Source: Hymenochaete sp. R1
Lineage: Eukaryota; Basidiomycota; Agaricomycetes; Hymenochaetales; Hymenochaetaceae
Reading direction: 5' to 3'
Assembly (NCBI GenBank): GCA_019400425.1
Contig: JAFREE010000038.1
Span: 1 to 64,000 of the forward strand
DNA length: 64,000 nt
The position numbers were made by a program, and so were the translations under genes. Positions 37,351 to 49,600 of this stretch are shown piece by piece. How positions within the stretch are numbered: the first letter of the stretch is position 1; each line of letters begins with the position of its first letter. The notes below the pieces were generated by a model. The model was not told the origin of the DNA. It worked only from the letters and a program-made list of their open reading frames with translations, and made no database searches.

Positions 37351-39243
37351 ATGCAGAACGGTCTTAAAACCTCATTACGGCACCAGGACTCACCCGTCTC
37401 TAGTAATTCGCGCGCGCACGCCCTCCAACCATCTCAAGTATTCGCTCAAGGAATTGCTGTAACGTCGGGCAGTGCGGATCGGCTCGTTGACGAGAGCCTC
37501 CAACTCTCTCCAAACTCGCAGAAAGGATCGAACGCCCATGTACGCCATCTTCCTCATGTCAGCTCAGCTCAGTCACTAGTAGACACTCCTCGGCACGAAG
37601 ACGTTCCTTCAATCGGTGCCTCATCCTTGAAAGAGCACGCCATCGGAGAATCTATCGGAATACTAGACTTCGAAAACTCCTCGATAATCAACGCTTCTTG
37701 GTCGCCTCGCGAGCTACTAAATAAAATTACCCATATACCAGAGAGGTCCCGAGCTTTCTTTGCACGTCAAGATACGCCGTCATCCCGTGTCGCTATTGTC
37801 ACAGGCGCAGCTCAAGGAATCGGGTGGGCTATCGCTCTTCAATTCGCTCGTGATGGGTATAGGGTAGCTGTCGTCGACTATCCGTACTACATGCCGAAAC
37901 TCCAGGTTCTAGTCGAAGCCATGAAGAAAGAAGCAAGCGCAGGTAATAATAGTCGCGTTTCGATGTCAGACAACGGAAGCGAGTTTTTGATCATTGGAGC
38001 GGATGTGTCTGAGGACAAGGATGTTCGCGACATGGTAAAACAATGTGTCAATACTTTCGGCGGTCTCGATGTCGTGAGTGCTTTCGTCACGACTGCGTAT
38101 AGCCTTGAGTCTTTCATTTGAATGCGAGTGCATTGACTTCTTTCCTGGATGTTTTTTGAAGATGGTCGCAAATGCGGGCAGGTTCATGTCAAACCCAGAT
38201 AACTACGATGGAAGTAAGTATTATCCCCTTTCAAGAAATTTTAAGAGTGAGGATCCTTCTGGTTTGGGACCGCGGGGATTGTTTCTAGCTCTGAGTATAC
38301 TTCATCGATTGACGACATATTCAAAGCACCTGCGCGAATCAAAGAGAAGAACTTGAAAATGACGAGTCTCTGTTATGCTCAAGCAGCGGAGCGGATGAAA
38401 TATCAGGAAGGTCAGAGGCGGTTGATCGGTGAGCAAATTCTAAAGTATATAGACATTATACATGAAAATGTGCTCTCAAGGTGTTTGTTCTTCTATATAC
38501 GACCCAACGAAAGTGGATGCCTTCGCAAGTGAGAGAGCGTCCTTTGACTCAAATGTATGCGACCTATTAAATAACCGAATGCGATGTTCGGTTCAAAATG
38601 TAGACATTGCAGTCTCCCCCGATGCCTCTTTAGTTCAAGATCCTGGCATGGCTAACCTTATCCGAACTAAAGGTGTGTCGGTAAGATACTTTGTCTTCAT
38701 GACAGAATTCGTGACTACTTCAGCAGCCCTCGAACTGGGAGAGTATGGGATCACAGTCAATGCATACTCACCTGAGCTAATTCTCACTCCAAAATGTAGG
38801 CAACCCGTGTTTGTGTCTACCCGTTCTTTGTATATAAACAATTATAGTAAACGAATATATCGATGCCATCTCAAAGGGCTCGGAGGACAAGGATAGGGAC
38901 GAGCTCTACAATCAGGTAGGTTCTGAGGCATTTTACTCGGGATGCTGTACTATATGCTTATTGGACTACCAGATGAAAGGTATATCTGCGCTCAATAGAC
39001 TTGGTGACGTCAATGATGTCGCAAAGCTCGTTGCGTTTCTTGCATCTGAGGATGCAAGTCTGATAACTGGTCGGTGTTCTTGCTTCTTATCACAACATGA
39101 ATATAAACGATATGCTCAACCTCTGGACATTAACACTGGAACAGGTCAAATTGTATGTACTTTATTCTCTTTAGCGAGCATTTCTCCTGGATGATACGTT
39201 ACAGATAACTGTGAACGGTGGCGCTCGCTTACCTGATCTGTAA
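37351..39243 (+). CDS. diverged SDR paralogue with N-terminal extension
   Basis: This predicted 464-residue protein is a tandem paralogue of the preceding SDR. Its first 140 or so residues are a Ser/His/Gln-rich, probably disordered extension absent from the upstream copy. The SDR core begins at SSRVAIVTGAAQGIGWAI and keeps the NAG motif (VANAG), LGEYGITVNAYSPE and the C-terminal TVNGGARLPDL. The segment aligned to YSASK in the first copy reads LVQDP, so the catalytic Tyr and Lys are missing there. A YDPTK occurs about 40 residues earlier at a non-homologous place. Nine exons were joined: 37351-38073, 38162-38217, 38289-38428, 38481-38672, 38724-38795, 38848-38915, 38973-39069, 39145-39152 and 39205-39243. 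All phases close, so the gene is open, but reductase activity is doubtful. Confidence 0.72.
39145..39152 (+). other. 8-nt microexon of the second SDR gene
   Basis: GTCAAATT lies between AACAG and GTATG. Position, phase and length equal those of the 8-nt exon of the upstream paralogue, so it predates the duplication. Confidence 0.75.
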
Positions 39244-39421
39244 ACATCTAAGGACGTGATAGGCTACTCTGGGAGCGATGGAAACGGGAAACTTGAAGGT
39301 GATGATATTGTCGTGCAGCTGTGCTTCTGCGGATGTGAAATAATGATAGAGGCGTTCTTTGTAACGGGGATACAAGGGAACGCTGGTCATTATATGAACA
39401 AATTTGCGCAGGGATAACTAT

Positions 39422-40127
39422 TTATTTTAGGTCTTTTATGACGTTCTCCTCCATGAGTTTCTCGATCTGAGCGAGATTCACGTCTCCAACCAGCTTCAAT
39501 GCTGCATCCATCCAGGCCCTAGGTGCTTCATTTTCTTTAAGCGAGGAAGAACTTTGCATCTTTTCATATATATCATAGATTTCATGCCCAGCAGCGCCCT
39601 TCCAAACTTTTATGGCGGCGTCAAGCTCAGTAGACGGGTTCTTTAATGTACTGTAGTTACTGAAAGGCGTTAGCTTCATCTTCCAAATGTTCTTGTCTTT
39701 ATCGAAGTAGACGTAGACGAGCTTGTAGTCGCCCATCTCCTCACCGTTGAAGAGGAAACCGTAGTTGAACTCCTGATAATTGTTGCGCATCTTGAGCCTG
39801 AGGGCATAGATAGAGTTGGCGTCGAAGGCGCCCTTGAAACCGGCTGGTTTGTATGCTGTACCCAGATAGACCATTACTGAGTCTTGCTATAAAGGTATGA
39901 GGTTTCATAGCAGTTTAAATGTTGGGTTTATATACCGGTTCAAGCGGCTGAGTCGACATCTGAAACCTTGGAATGAAACAAGTATCAAATTCATCCGGGG
40001 AGCCGGGCACGCGAGATTTGGTACTTTCTACACCGCTCGGTCTGTTCCCATCATCTGAATCAGCTTTCACTTGCTTCCGAGAGCCACTGGATTTCATTGT
40101 TGTTCCACAGTCAAGGTGAAGAGGCAT
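39422..40127 (-). CDS. uncharacterised protein, 218 residues
   Basis: Two exons (40127-39936 and 39886-39422) form a 218-residue protein. The first 60 residues are polar and probably disordered (SSGSRKQVKADSDD). The rest looks like a compact alpha/beta domain with many aromatic residues (YALRLKMRNNYQEFNYGFLF, DYKLVYVYFDKDKN, shown in part). I do not recognise the family. An alternative start at the second Met, 30 bases in, is possible. No signal peptide or membrane span is seen. The even composition, charged surface pattern and clean splice junction support a real gene. Confidence 0.6.
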
Positions 40128-40547
40128 CTATGCATATTTTTCTGAGCTGAGACACCCAGATCCCGGGCCGCCCTAAGAAATTGTAGGGGTTGTCACTGTG
40201 GTATTACTCGTATGAGCTGCATGTTTCCCTGTGGCTTAAGTACCATGTACGTTAAATGCAAAAGAATGAGCCAAGCAACGGTTAAAAGCAGAGGTTTAGG
40301 GTGAAGATGGTAAACACAGAGAGGGGCAGAAATGTGGTGGGTGGCTTCTGTGGCTTCGCCGCTTCGGGTGTCGGGTAAGGTCATATGACTTTCCTAATTT
40401 GGGATGTAAGCTAGCGCGGATTCTCTGGTCTTCATTCATTCATTGCACGAACCACCACCATCTCACTCACGAACATCCATCATCCACAACTTCCTTTGAA
40501 CGACGACGGCAACGGCAGCTACAAACGCGACGAACTCATCATATATC
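40128..40547. other. divergent promoter region
   Basis: The 420 bases between two divergent start codons hold both promoters. No clear TATA box was seen; CA- and CT-rich sequence precedes the plus-strand start. Confidence 0.4.
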
Positions 40548-42290
40548 ATGACCTCAGACGCCGCACAAGGTATGTGAAGCATTGCCAGCTCCTGGGTCTC
40601 GTATGTGCCAACCGCTGATGCTTTATGCTTCGCTTCGAAGAAGTTGCTTCCGTTTCGACCTCCCCGACGAACAACCCATCTCAGACAAGCCCGATAACGG
40701 CACACGACCTCAGGCATATCACCTCGAATGGAGCTCTGGCTCCTAAAATGAAGGATAGGACTGTCTCTGCGTCGTCGGACAAGTCTGCGCGTCTTTCAGG
40801 TTCAGGGGCAAATCTCATGTCCGTGTCGCCACCTGGTCATCGTATGGGATCCCGTTCACCCACGAGCATTCCATCCTCTCCTACATCTGTGTAAGTACAA
40901 GATTCGATGCGTTTCTGAGCTTTTGGTAGTTTTGCATTTTCGCCACAATATCGTTGCAAAGGGCAAGCTTTAGCATTGTCTTTCTGTGGTGCCATTGTCA
41001 TTGGAGACCACTCGGATCTCGTCCGAGCTCTCGTTGAATCTTTTTCTTCGCTGGTTTACGTGAGACTCGCGCGATGAACCGTTGGTGCGGCTTTCAGTCA
41101 TATTCTAGACTTCCTTTTTTTTGTGATCGACTGTTGCTTGAGCTATATTTACTGACGTTGTTGATAGTCACTCATCTTCTTCCGCGATCTTCGAACGTGA
41201 CATCGAACCTCCTCCATCCCACCTTTTACCCCACTCACCGCATCATGCAAATCCTCATCGTACGCCACGATCCAAAGCGACTGAGCCTATTGAAACAAGT
41301 GTACCTTCGGTACTAGATAGTGCCGCCGCACTACTCACCTCTACCGACGACTTGGAGGACGCACAAGTAGCGATAGAAGCACCTGCGAGTATCTCTAGTG
41401 CAATTGGAAGTCCTATCATTGGAAGCCGGAGTCCAAGCCCGAGTGCAAGTGGAAGAGCTAGGAACAGCATGCTTCTCAATCTACCCAGTCCGATCCATGC
41501 CTCAGTCGCGTCTTCCGTGCCTATCTCTCCGACCTCAGCCTCTTCTTCCGCCGGACGCGAAGGAATACAGAATTCACCGCCTCTTATTGCAAATTCTGCT
41601 TCACCGAGAAGCCTGTCGCTATCCACAAGCGCATCGGCTGGAAGTCCGCTTGGAGAGCCATCACTTCCCGGCGGATTCTCCACAACTGTACCGACGGCTC
41701 AGCTAGGGGCAAGCACACCTTCGTCAATATACGAGAGCGCTGCTAGCTCACCGACCACTACAACTCGCGAGCATCCACCGCATCAATTTCCTTCTGGTGC
41801 TTCGCCAATGACACCCACTGCGACCTCTTTCAGCACTTCCCAAGGGGACGTATCACACCCTCAAGCACGCGCGCAGTCCTCTCATCCACCGTCCCCTTCC
41901 AATGCCAATAAGCGCCTTTCGTTCGTCTCCCATGCTGATATGATGACATCGATCCCTGTTTCTCTTCACTACCTCTCCTCCATCACTTCACCTTCTTCCT
42001 CAAACCCTCCTCCACATATTCCAAGCGTTGAGCTCTCCATGGGCTCAGGATCTCCTTCCATTGCAAGTGGAAGCAGGAGTGTTAGTGGTGCAGCCAGCGC
42101 TCGGAACTCGCTCTTCCTTGAGGGTTATACGCCTGTCCACGGTCACCTCCACGCAGCCGGTCATGTGCACAATGGATTGGCAACGGATGTCAAGGAACCA
42201 ACAGGTGGTATTGGAGACGATATGGGTGGCGAATGGGCGAGAGAAGGATTCGGAAAAGGTCTTGAAGAAAGGCTTGAGACGGCGGCTTAG
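40548..42290 (+). CDS. Ser/Pro-rich disordered protein
   Basis: The predicted 464-residue protein is dominated by Ser, Pro, Ala and Thr, with many SP and TP dipeptides (RSPTSIPSSPTS, GSRSPSPSASGR) that are typical kinase sites. No folded domain is recognised. A His-rich patch (HGHLHAAGHVHNG) and a charged C-terminus (EWAREGFGKGLEERLE) stand out. Three exons were joined: 40548-40569, 40641-40890 and 41168-42290, all in phase; the first encodes only MTSDAAQ. Two other plus or minus frames over the third exon are shadows of its repetitive codons. Such proteins in fungi are often signalling or morphogenesis scaffolds, but no function is assigned. Confidence 0.65.
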
Positions 42291-44054
42291 AATTGGCCTC
42301 TCGGGGCGGAGGGATCTTCTGCAAGGACAATAATCTGTCGATGCTTCGGGATCCGTGTACGACATCGCCCCGACTCCATTCATCCCTTTTTCTTTTTTCG
42401 CAATATGCTTTGATCCGTTTGGGACGGTCCGTTCGCCGAATCTCCTATTCGTTGATCCATTTCAAACACCAATCTCTTTTGTCTGTTCTTTTTCTTTCTT
42501 TGATGTGTAGGATGTTCAGTGCTTACGGGTAAAGTCCAAGGGTATCATATGGAACGAAAGGGTGGTATATCGGTCATCAAAGGTGGAGGTTGCTTTGTTA
42601 CAATTGTGAAATGCTCGTAACGAGATTTCGCCATATGTGTCTTTTATTATACGTTATCCCCTCGTAATCTTTCTTTTCTTTCTCTCTTGATCCATTCTCT
42701 GTTTCAAACCTCTTCCGAATTCCACTCCAGTCTCTGAAAGGTCATACGATTCAGATTTTCGGTCTTTCTAAGTATCTGTATTTTTCATCTTATTTTCTGT
42801 CTGATATTTTGTTTGTTTCTTTTCTCTATTTCGTATACACAACACGTTGTTTGCGTCATAACATTTTTATTTCCGTACGGGAACAGACAGTGTTATACTG
42901 GTGTTATCGTTTCGTTCTTCGTAGCTCTTCTGTGCACATTCTTCAATTCTCCGTCAACAATAAGTCAAAAACTTCGTTCGTCAGTAACGTCCGAACTTTT
43001 CGGACTAAATATTTAAGTAAGCTTTTCGCTGCTCATGTCCAATCGGTGTTCTGACCGAGCTCTCCAGCTTCTTCATTGTACATTTGGCACGCTGTGAACC
43101 AGAACGTCTTTCCCCGCTTCCCAGATTCTCTAACGGGTATCGCCGTATTATTACCAAGGCAATATATTATCATCAATGTTCAAGTCCAAGCCCACCACTC
43201 ACGCGCCGGAGAGCCTCTCCGACAGGCTTCAGCGTATATGCGACTCCGATCTTCGACTAGCATCTGAGCAACGTAAACCTCTTCAAGTCTACTGGTGAAA
43301 AAGTGAAACGTCCGACGGCCAACAGTAAGCTAATCGCCTACATCCGCGTTTTGGTCCGCATAAAGAACCTCCCCATCGCCGAAGCCTGAGGCGAGTGCGG
43401 GTTATCGACACCGGATCTCTCTTCATTTCCTGAGAGAAGCGAATTTGCATTGTATTGCGAATCGAGTAAATCCGCGTCCGTGTGCGCAGCTAACTCAGTT
43501 ACGCGTCTTCTCTAGGCTCCGCTCTCCCACCTCACAATTGTCCCTTAAATGAAGCTCTTGTGTTGTTTTTTTGAGGAAATGAGTAGAAAGATACGTGAGG
43601 AGCACGTTCAAATTATGGCGCTAGACGTCAGAATGGACGGCAAACTTCTTGCAAATCGATCCTTGGATTGGTGGCTCTTGTTTTTGGCTTATTTTTCGTG
43701 AGTCAAATTCAGATACTTTACCCGGTGTCGGTGCAATGAATTAATGACGCTCATCGACAAGAAGAATGGTTTAGCTTCGGTGTGCTAGGACCGATTCGTG
43801 TAAATGCCGGTTCCACACCTCCGTGTATAAAAAGGCGAGGCGAAAGGAAGAGGAAGGCTCGAGAGAACCCAAAGCTCGACTCGGATATCATCGTCAACGT
43901 CTGGACTCGACTTAGCATGCACGGCACTCAGAAGATCCTGCACATCTGGGACGGCTTACGAAGGGTGCCGTCAGTCAAGTCCAAACTTCACCATGATAGG
44001 AGAAACTCAGTCCGGATGTCTCGTGAAGCGCGTTCGAGGACGTCTAGGACGACG
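42291..44054. other. 3' UTR and upstream region of the alcohol dehydrogenase gene
   Basis: The first 700 bases are strongly T-rich, fitting a long 3' untranslated region. Short frames around 42800-43050 and 43076-43267 have no motif. A TATA box for the next gene lies at 43826. Confidence 0.45.
43826..43832 (+). promoter_or_regulatory. candidate TATA box of the alcohol dehydrogenase gene
   Basis: TATAAAA in a GC-rich context, 229 bases before the ATG at 44055 and 91 bases before an in-frame upstream ATG at 43917. Confidence 0.5.
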
Positions 44055-45750
44055 ATGCAAGCCGCAGTCTACGATGGTCCCTCCTCCCAATTGAAGGTTG
44101 TCGATAACGTCGAGATACCCAAGCCGGGCCCGGACCAGGTCCTTATACAGATTCAAGCCTCGGGTGTGTGCCATACGGATGTCAGTGCCTTCCTCCATAG
44201 TCTTTCTTTCTTTCTTTGGTCTTCTTTTGTTTCGTGAGAGTTGATAATAGAGTTCTTGTATCGGCTGTTCGATGATAGGTCTTCTTGCTGGGTCAGGGCG
44301 TCGATAAACGCACCTACGTCATGGGTCATGAGGCGTCCGGGATCGCAATTGAGTACGTTTCCTTCACAATCCTTCTTTCATTTCTCCCATCTTCCTCTGG
44401 TTATTGACGCCGCAACTTACATATGCACTCATCAAACGAATGACGATAGGGTTGGAGCGAACGTAAAGGACATTAAGCTCGACCAGCTCTACGCTGTGCA
44501 GATTCTCGGCGCCGGAGGGTGTTGCATTGCGCATCAAGGTGGCCTCGGGATACATCCGAGCGGGAATGGGAATGTCGTAGAGGACTTTTTCAGTTCGCCG
44601 GTGTTTGGGATTGGGGGGAACGGTGGGCACGCGGAGTATGCTGTCGTGGAGGCGAATATGCTTGTTCCTGTGGTACGTCTCGTGGAGTCTGGTCTTCTCA
44701 TTCATTTTGCAATTGTACTGATGGGAAATCCAGCCCGATAATGTGTTGCCTGAGTTCGCCGCCGTCACTGCGGACGCTGGTATCTCCGCATGGCATGCCA
44801 TAAAGAAAGTCGGCGAGGTAAGTTCGCAGTTGCGGTAAACTCTATGGTAGACCTACTAACAAATCAACCAGGTCAAAAAGGGGGAGAAGGTACTCATTTT
44901 TGGTATCGGAGGAGTGGGGCTCTTCGCAGTTCAGCTGGCTGTCTACCTCGGGGCTGACGTATATGCTGTCGACACCCGACCGAGCAGTCGAAAGCTTGCC
45001 TTGAGATATGGTGCGAAGAAAGCTTTTGAGCCAGAACAACTCGACGCCGAACTCGCGAAGGGTTTCTCAGTGGATTGCTCAATCGATTTCGTCGCAGCTG
45101 AGTCGAGTGAGCAACTAGCTTACAAACGATATTAGCCTGCAATCTGACCGTGCCGTTGAGACTTCAATAAGGAACTCGCCGCCGTTAGCAGGGTTGGGAT
45201 GGAGTCCGGCCTACGACGGTGTGGGCGAATAGTCATCGTGAGCCTTGTCCTCCGAAGGAAATTGCTCCCTTCTTAATCTCTTTTTCTAGGCCGGCGTCAG
45301 CGATGCAACTTTTCCTCTCAACGTCACTGCTAGTATTATCACGGGCGTGCAAGGTCAGATTTCGCAAGTTTGATGGCATGAGAGACGGTTCTGTTGCTAA
45401 CATAATGGGGGTTTAGTACGATTCTCTTTATATGGAGAGCGAGATGACCTTGTCGAAGTCCTGGATCTCATATCAAAGGTATGAGCCAGCATGATTCAAG
45501 CTATTCTGCTGAGACGACCGGCTGACGCGTGAGTACGAAATACTAGGGTCACGTCAAGCCAATCGTTTCGAGATGGCCTCTACATGAAGCACAGAAAGCG
45601 TACGACGACCTTCGCGAGAGTCGGGTATTGTCACGAAACGTGAGTGCCCCAGTCTTTTTCCGTGGTTCAAGTTCACGCCGCTAATATCCTATAATTGGGG
45701 TAAAATTGCTGAATTAGGTCCTAATTCCACCTGCATTTTGGAAAGATTGA
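44055..45750 (+). CDS. zinc-type alcohol dehydrogenase (MDR superfamily)
   Basis: The 356-residue product is a medium-chain dehydrogenase. The GroES-like part holds the catalytic-zinc ligands in GVCHTD and MGHEASG; the Rossmann part has LIFGIGGVGLFAVQLAVYLGADVYAVD. The family lobe that usually carries four structural-zinc cysteines here reads GAGGCCIAHQGG and lacks the CxxCxxC pattern. Ten exons were joined: 44055-44180, 44279-44352, 44450-44672, 44734-44817, 44872-45106, 45161-45237, 45290-45353, 45417-45478, 45547-45639 and 45718-45750. Length is normal for the family. The frame is open upstream to in-frame ATGs at 44017 and 43917, which would add a basic extension; 44055 was chosen because MQAAVYDGP aligns with the usual start. 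The substrate is unknown. Confidence 0.88.
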
Positions 45751-46409
45751 TGAGCTTTTGGCAGGAAACGAACTTCAACGAAGCGACACGACAGGGGAGT
45801 AATGGGTGCCATTGTACTATAACGTACGGTATGAAACGGTCCTAATATTCCGGCCTTGTACTTCATCATGATGTGTCCCTTATGCGTATGTTTTAATTAA
45901 TATGCACTTTATGCCCTCAATGAACACTAGTTTTGTTGTTGACGACGGATGGGGGTCGATGAGACGGCGCACGATAGCGTCGTTGCAATTTTTCTTCCAA
46001 AACGGTAGCATTATTGATCCAATGGTACTTAAAAGTAAGCCAATTACGGTAGCTGTTAAACGATCCGCTTCAACATCTGGACCTTCTAGGAAAAGTGGAG
46101 GGAGTGAACGTCAGAACTTGAACTTCCCTTACGAGCTCGTCCAACTTGAAACTTGAAACTTGAACTCGTAGAAAGACCAGAGGCCGAATTTGAAAAACAT
46201 GGAAAACGCGTCCGACGAGGATCGGAAATGATCGACAGCTACGGCTCCGATTCGTCAGCTCTCCTTCAACGGCAACCACCTCGTCCTTCCATAAAACACC
46301 CTTGTCGTGACACACCATGCTCAGCGCCGACATTCAACATTCCCGGCCATACACCTTCCTGCGACCGAAAAATACGAGGGCGCGGCCAGAGCCATAGCGA
46401 GCGCCAGTG
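45751..46409. other. intergenic region
   Basis: This 659-base stretch lies between two plus-strand genes. Frames at 45902-46410 have no motif. No repeat or RNA gene was recognised. Confidence 0.4.
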
Positions 46410-47586
46410 ATGTTGACTTTACGCGCTCTTACTCGAATGAGAAAGACCTCGAATGGCATCTTCATACGTGCTTGCGTTCTAGCCAACTTGAATGGACGTC
46501 CTCATCAAGCTTGGATCTGTACGAGCTTCAGTAATCCTCGACGGATCCTCTCAACGAGTCCCAGTACTTGTCATCCCCTCGCGTCGAACACCCTTAGCGA
46601 TACCAATCCCCCCTCGAACCCAAATTCAAACTTAGAATCGGAGTCCGGCGCAAGCACCAGCATAACCGGGACAGTCGCGTTCCATACTACCTACACACTC
46701 CTCCAACATCCCCTTCCACCCTCTTCGCCATCCTATCCACCAAAGCTCGACAAGGACTTCTCGCCGCTCGGGAGAGAGATGACTGTTCGCGCGCTGAAGG
46801 CTGGCCTTGGAAATGGTGGAGGACTTGTCAACTTTTGGTTTGATGGAGAGGCGGGGTCGAGCTCTGGGATGGGAAAGGACGTGGAGGAGGGTGGAGTGGA
46901 GTCGTACCCGGTGCGAGCGTACGGGCGGTTCGAAAATGGGCTAAATCGGCGTGTTTCGTTGCCTGGACATCTCTCGATGGCACAACATACCCCGTCGGCG
47001 CTTGAAGAACTTGAAAAGCGTATTGCACTCCCTCGAATTAGCGAAAGAGCCGATGCTGATGAGGAAGTGCTCCTGCTTGTATGCACGCATGGCGCTCGCG
47101 ACTGTCGGTGTGGTGATACTGGTGGGGCAGTCTACCGCGCGTTAAGGGAAGAGGTCGCAGCACGTCGGCGAAAGCAGACGCGTCAGAACGATGCCAACGT
47201 GGACTTTTGGCAGAAGGTGAAAGTAGGGGAGATTGCGCACGTTGGGGGACATAAGTACGTTCTTGATTTTTGATTGCCCGGAGGGGCTGATGTTAATGTT
47301 GGTTATGCGTAACGGTAGACACGCCGCGAACCTCCTCTCGTTTCCGACTGGTGATTGGCTTGGGAATTTGCAGCCCATGCACGTCCCGATCGTACTCGAC
47401 GCTTTGGAGAGCCAGATGAAGCTTTATCGTAAACTTATACTACAGTACCGGGACGAGAATGAGGACTGGGGCAGTAAGGACAAGATAAAGTTAAGACCGC
47501 TTGTTACGGATCCGGTGCATTGGAGAGGGCGGATGGGCTTGACGAAGGAGGAACAGGTGGAATTAATAGAGGAACATCGCGCTTAA
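46410..47586 (+). CDS. sucrase/ferredoxin-like (Aim32-like) thioredoxin-fold protein
   Basis: The predicted 370-residue protein belongs to the sucraseferredoxin-like family, which includes yeast Aim32. It has the thioredoxin-like ferredoxin signature VCTHGARDCRCG, with Cys and His residues that can bind a 2Fe-2S cluster, and the second signature HVGGHKHAANLLSFPTGDW. The N-terminus is basic and hydroxylated (LTLRALTRMRKTSNG), compatible with mitochondrial import. Two exons were joined: 46410-47254 and 47319-47586, with the junction inside the conserved GGHKHAAN. Aim32 acts in mitochondrial redox quality control; the same role here is inferred. The gene converges on triosephosphate isomerase, whose stop is about 190 bases away. 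Confidence 0.87.
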
Positions 47587-47776
47587 TGCTAACACACCGG
47601 CATTCATGCAAGAACTTCGTTGCTCAGATTGGTATGTAGAAAGATGCGTTGAGTACATGTTACAGCAAAATTATTCTTTTCCGTCGACTCCGAAATGCCT
47701 CGTTGAGTGGCTTCTCTATTTTTTCTTCCCTCCTTTCAATCAGGTACGCTCGCGTTCGCTAACCTATGCGCACAGC

Positions 47777-48992
<1,216 letters not shown>

Positions 48993-49600
48993 GGTAATTA
49001 TGATTCGTTCGGTGTGTGTATTAGGGCTGATGGTGCTGGGGAGAGTGTGAGCTTTGAGTTGAGGCTGATCGATGTCGGTTGGGGAGATAGAGGACAGCGA
49101 CGGAAGACTCAGTGGATGTATGCGGTCGCTTCGCCGAGAGACGCACGTGATTGCAAACCCAATAAACTTGAGGGGCAGAGTTGCGGGCGTAGTTTCGTTC
49201 AGTCTCTACAGCTTACAAGCAGGACGGGATGCGGAAGAGATATATCGTATCCAGAAAGGCTATTGCGTCCATTACATTCAAGAGGGAAAGGAGTGAATAT
49301 CATAGCCGTGCAAATTCTTACAGTCATTTCGACATTCACTGCGAAGTGCGTTGTTCGAATAGAATTTATGAATCCGGTCTAGGTGGAGGTATAATTCAAT
49401 CAGAAAACTTTACAACAAGCAGGAAGGAAGTCCGCCTTTGCACGCTTTTTGCTCGCCAACATAATCTTTCAGTCCAGATTTATTCCGTCGGAGTGGGTGC
49501 ATAGGCTATCAAGTCGGCGCCCAAGGTAATGCGTACCTCCCTGAAACTTAAGATCGGAATGAGAGTGCGTGCGGGGTTCCAGTATTGTATGGACGCAGGT
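48993..49600. other. TPI promoter and ATG12 3' flank
   Basis: This 608-base region lies between two minus-strand genes. Plus-strand frames of 74-133 codons cross it but show no motif. Confidence 0.45.

Noticed and set aside
38505..38525. YDPTK in the second SDR as its active-site YxxxK
   Set aside because: It lies only six residues after RLIG and about 50 residues before AALELG, whereas the paralogue has YSASK 16 residues after RIIG and 10 before AALEWG; position is not homologous.
44364..44801. 145-codon minus-strand frame across the alcohol dehydrogenase gene
   Set aside because: It overlaps several exons of a clear plus-strand enzyme gene and has no motif.
26021..45750. P450, two SDRs and an alcohol dehydrogenase as a secondary-metabolite gene cluster
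   Set aside because: No polyketide synthase, peptide synthetase, terpene synthase or other core enzyme is present, and housekeeping genes (NAXE, urea transporter) are interspersed.
46733..47086. Minus-strand frames across the sucrase/ferredoxin-like gene
   Set aside because: Shadows of the plus-strand coding exon, Ser/Pro-rich and without motif.
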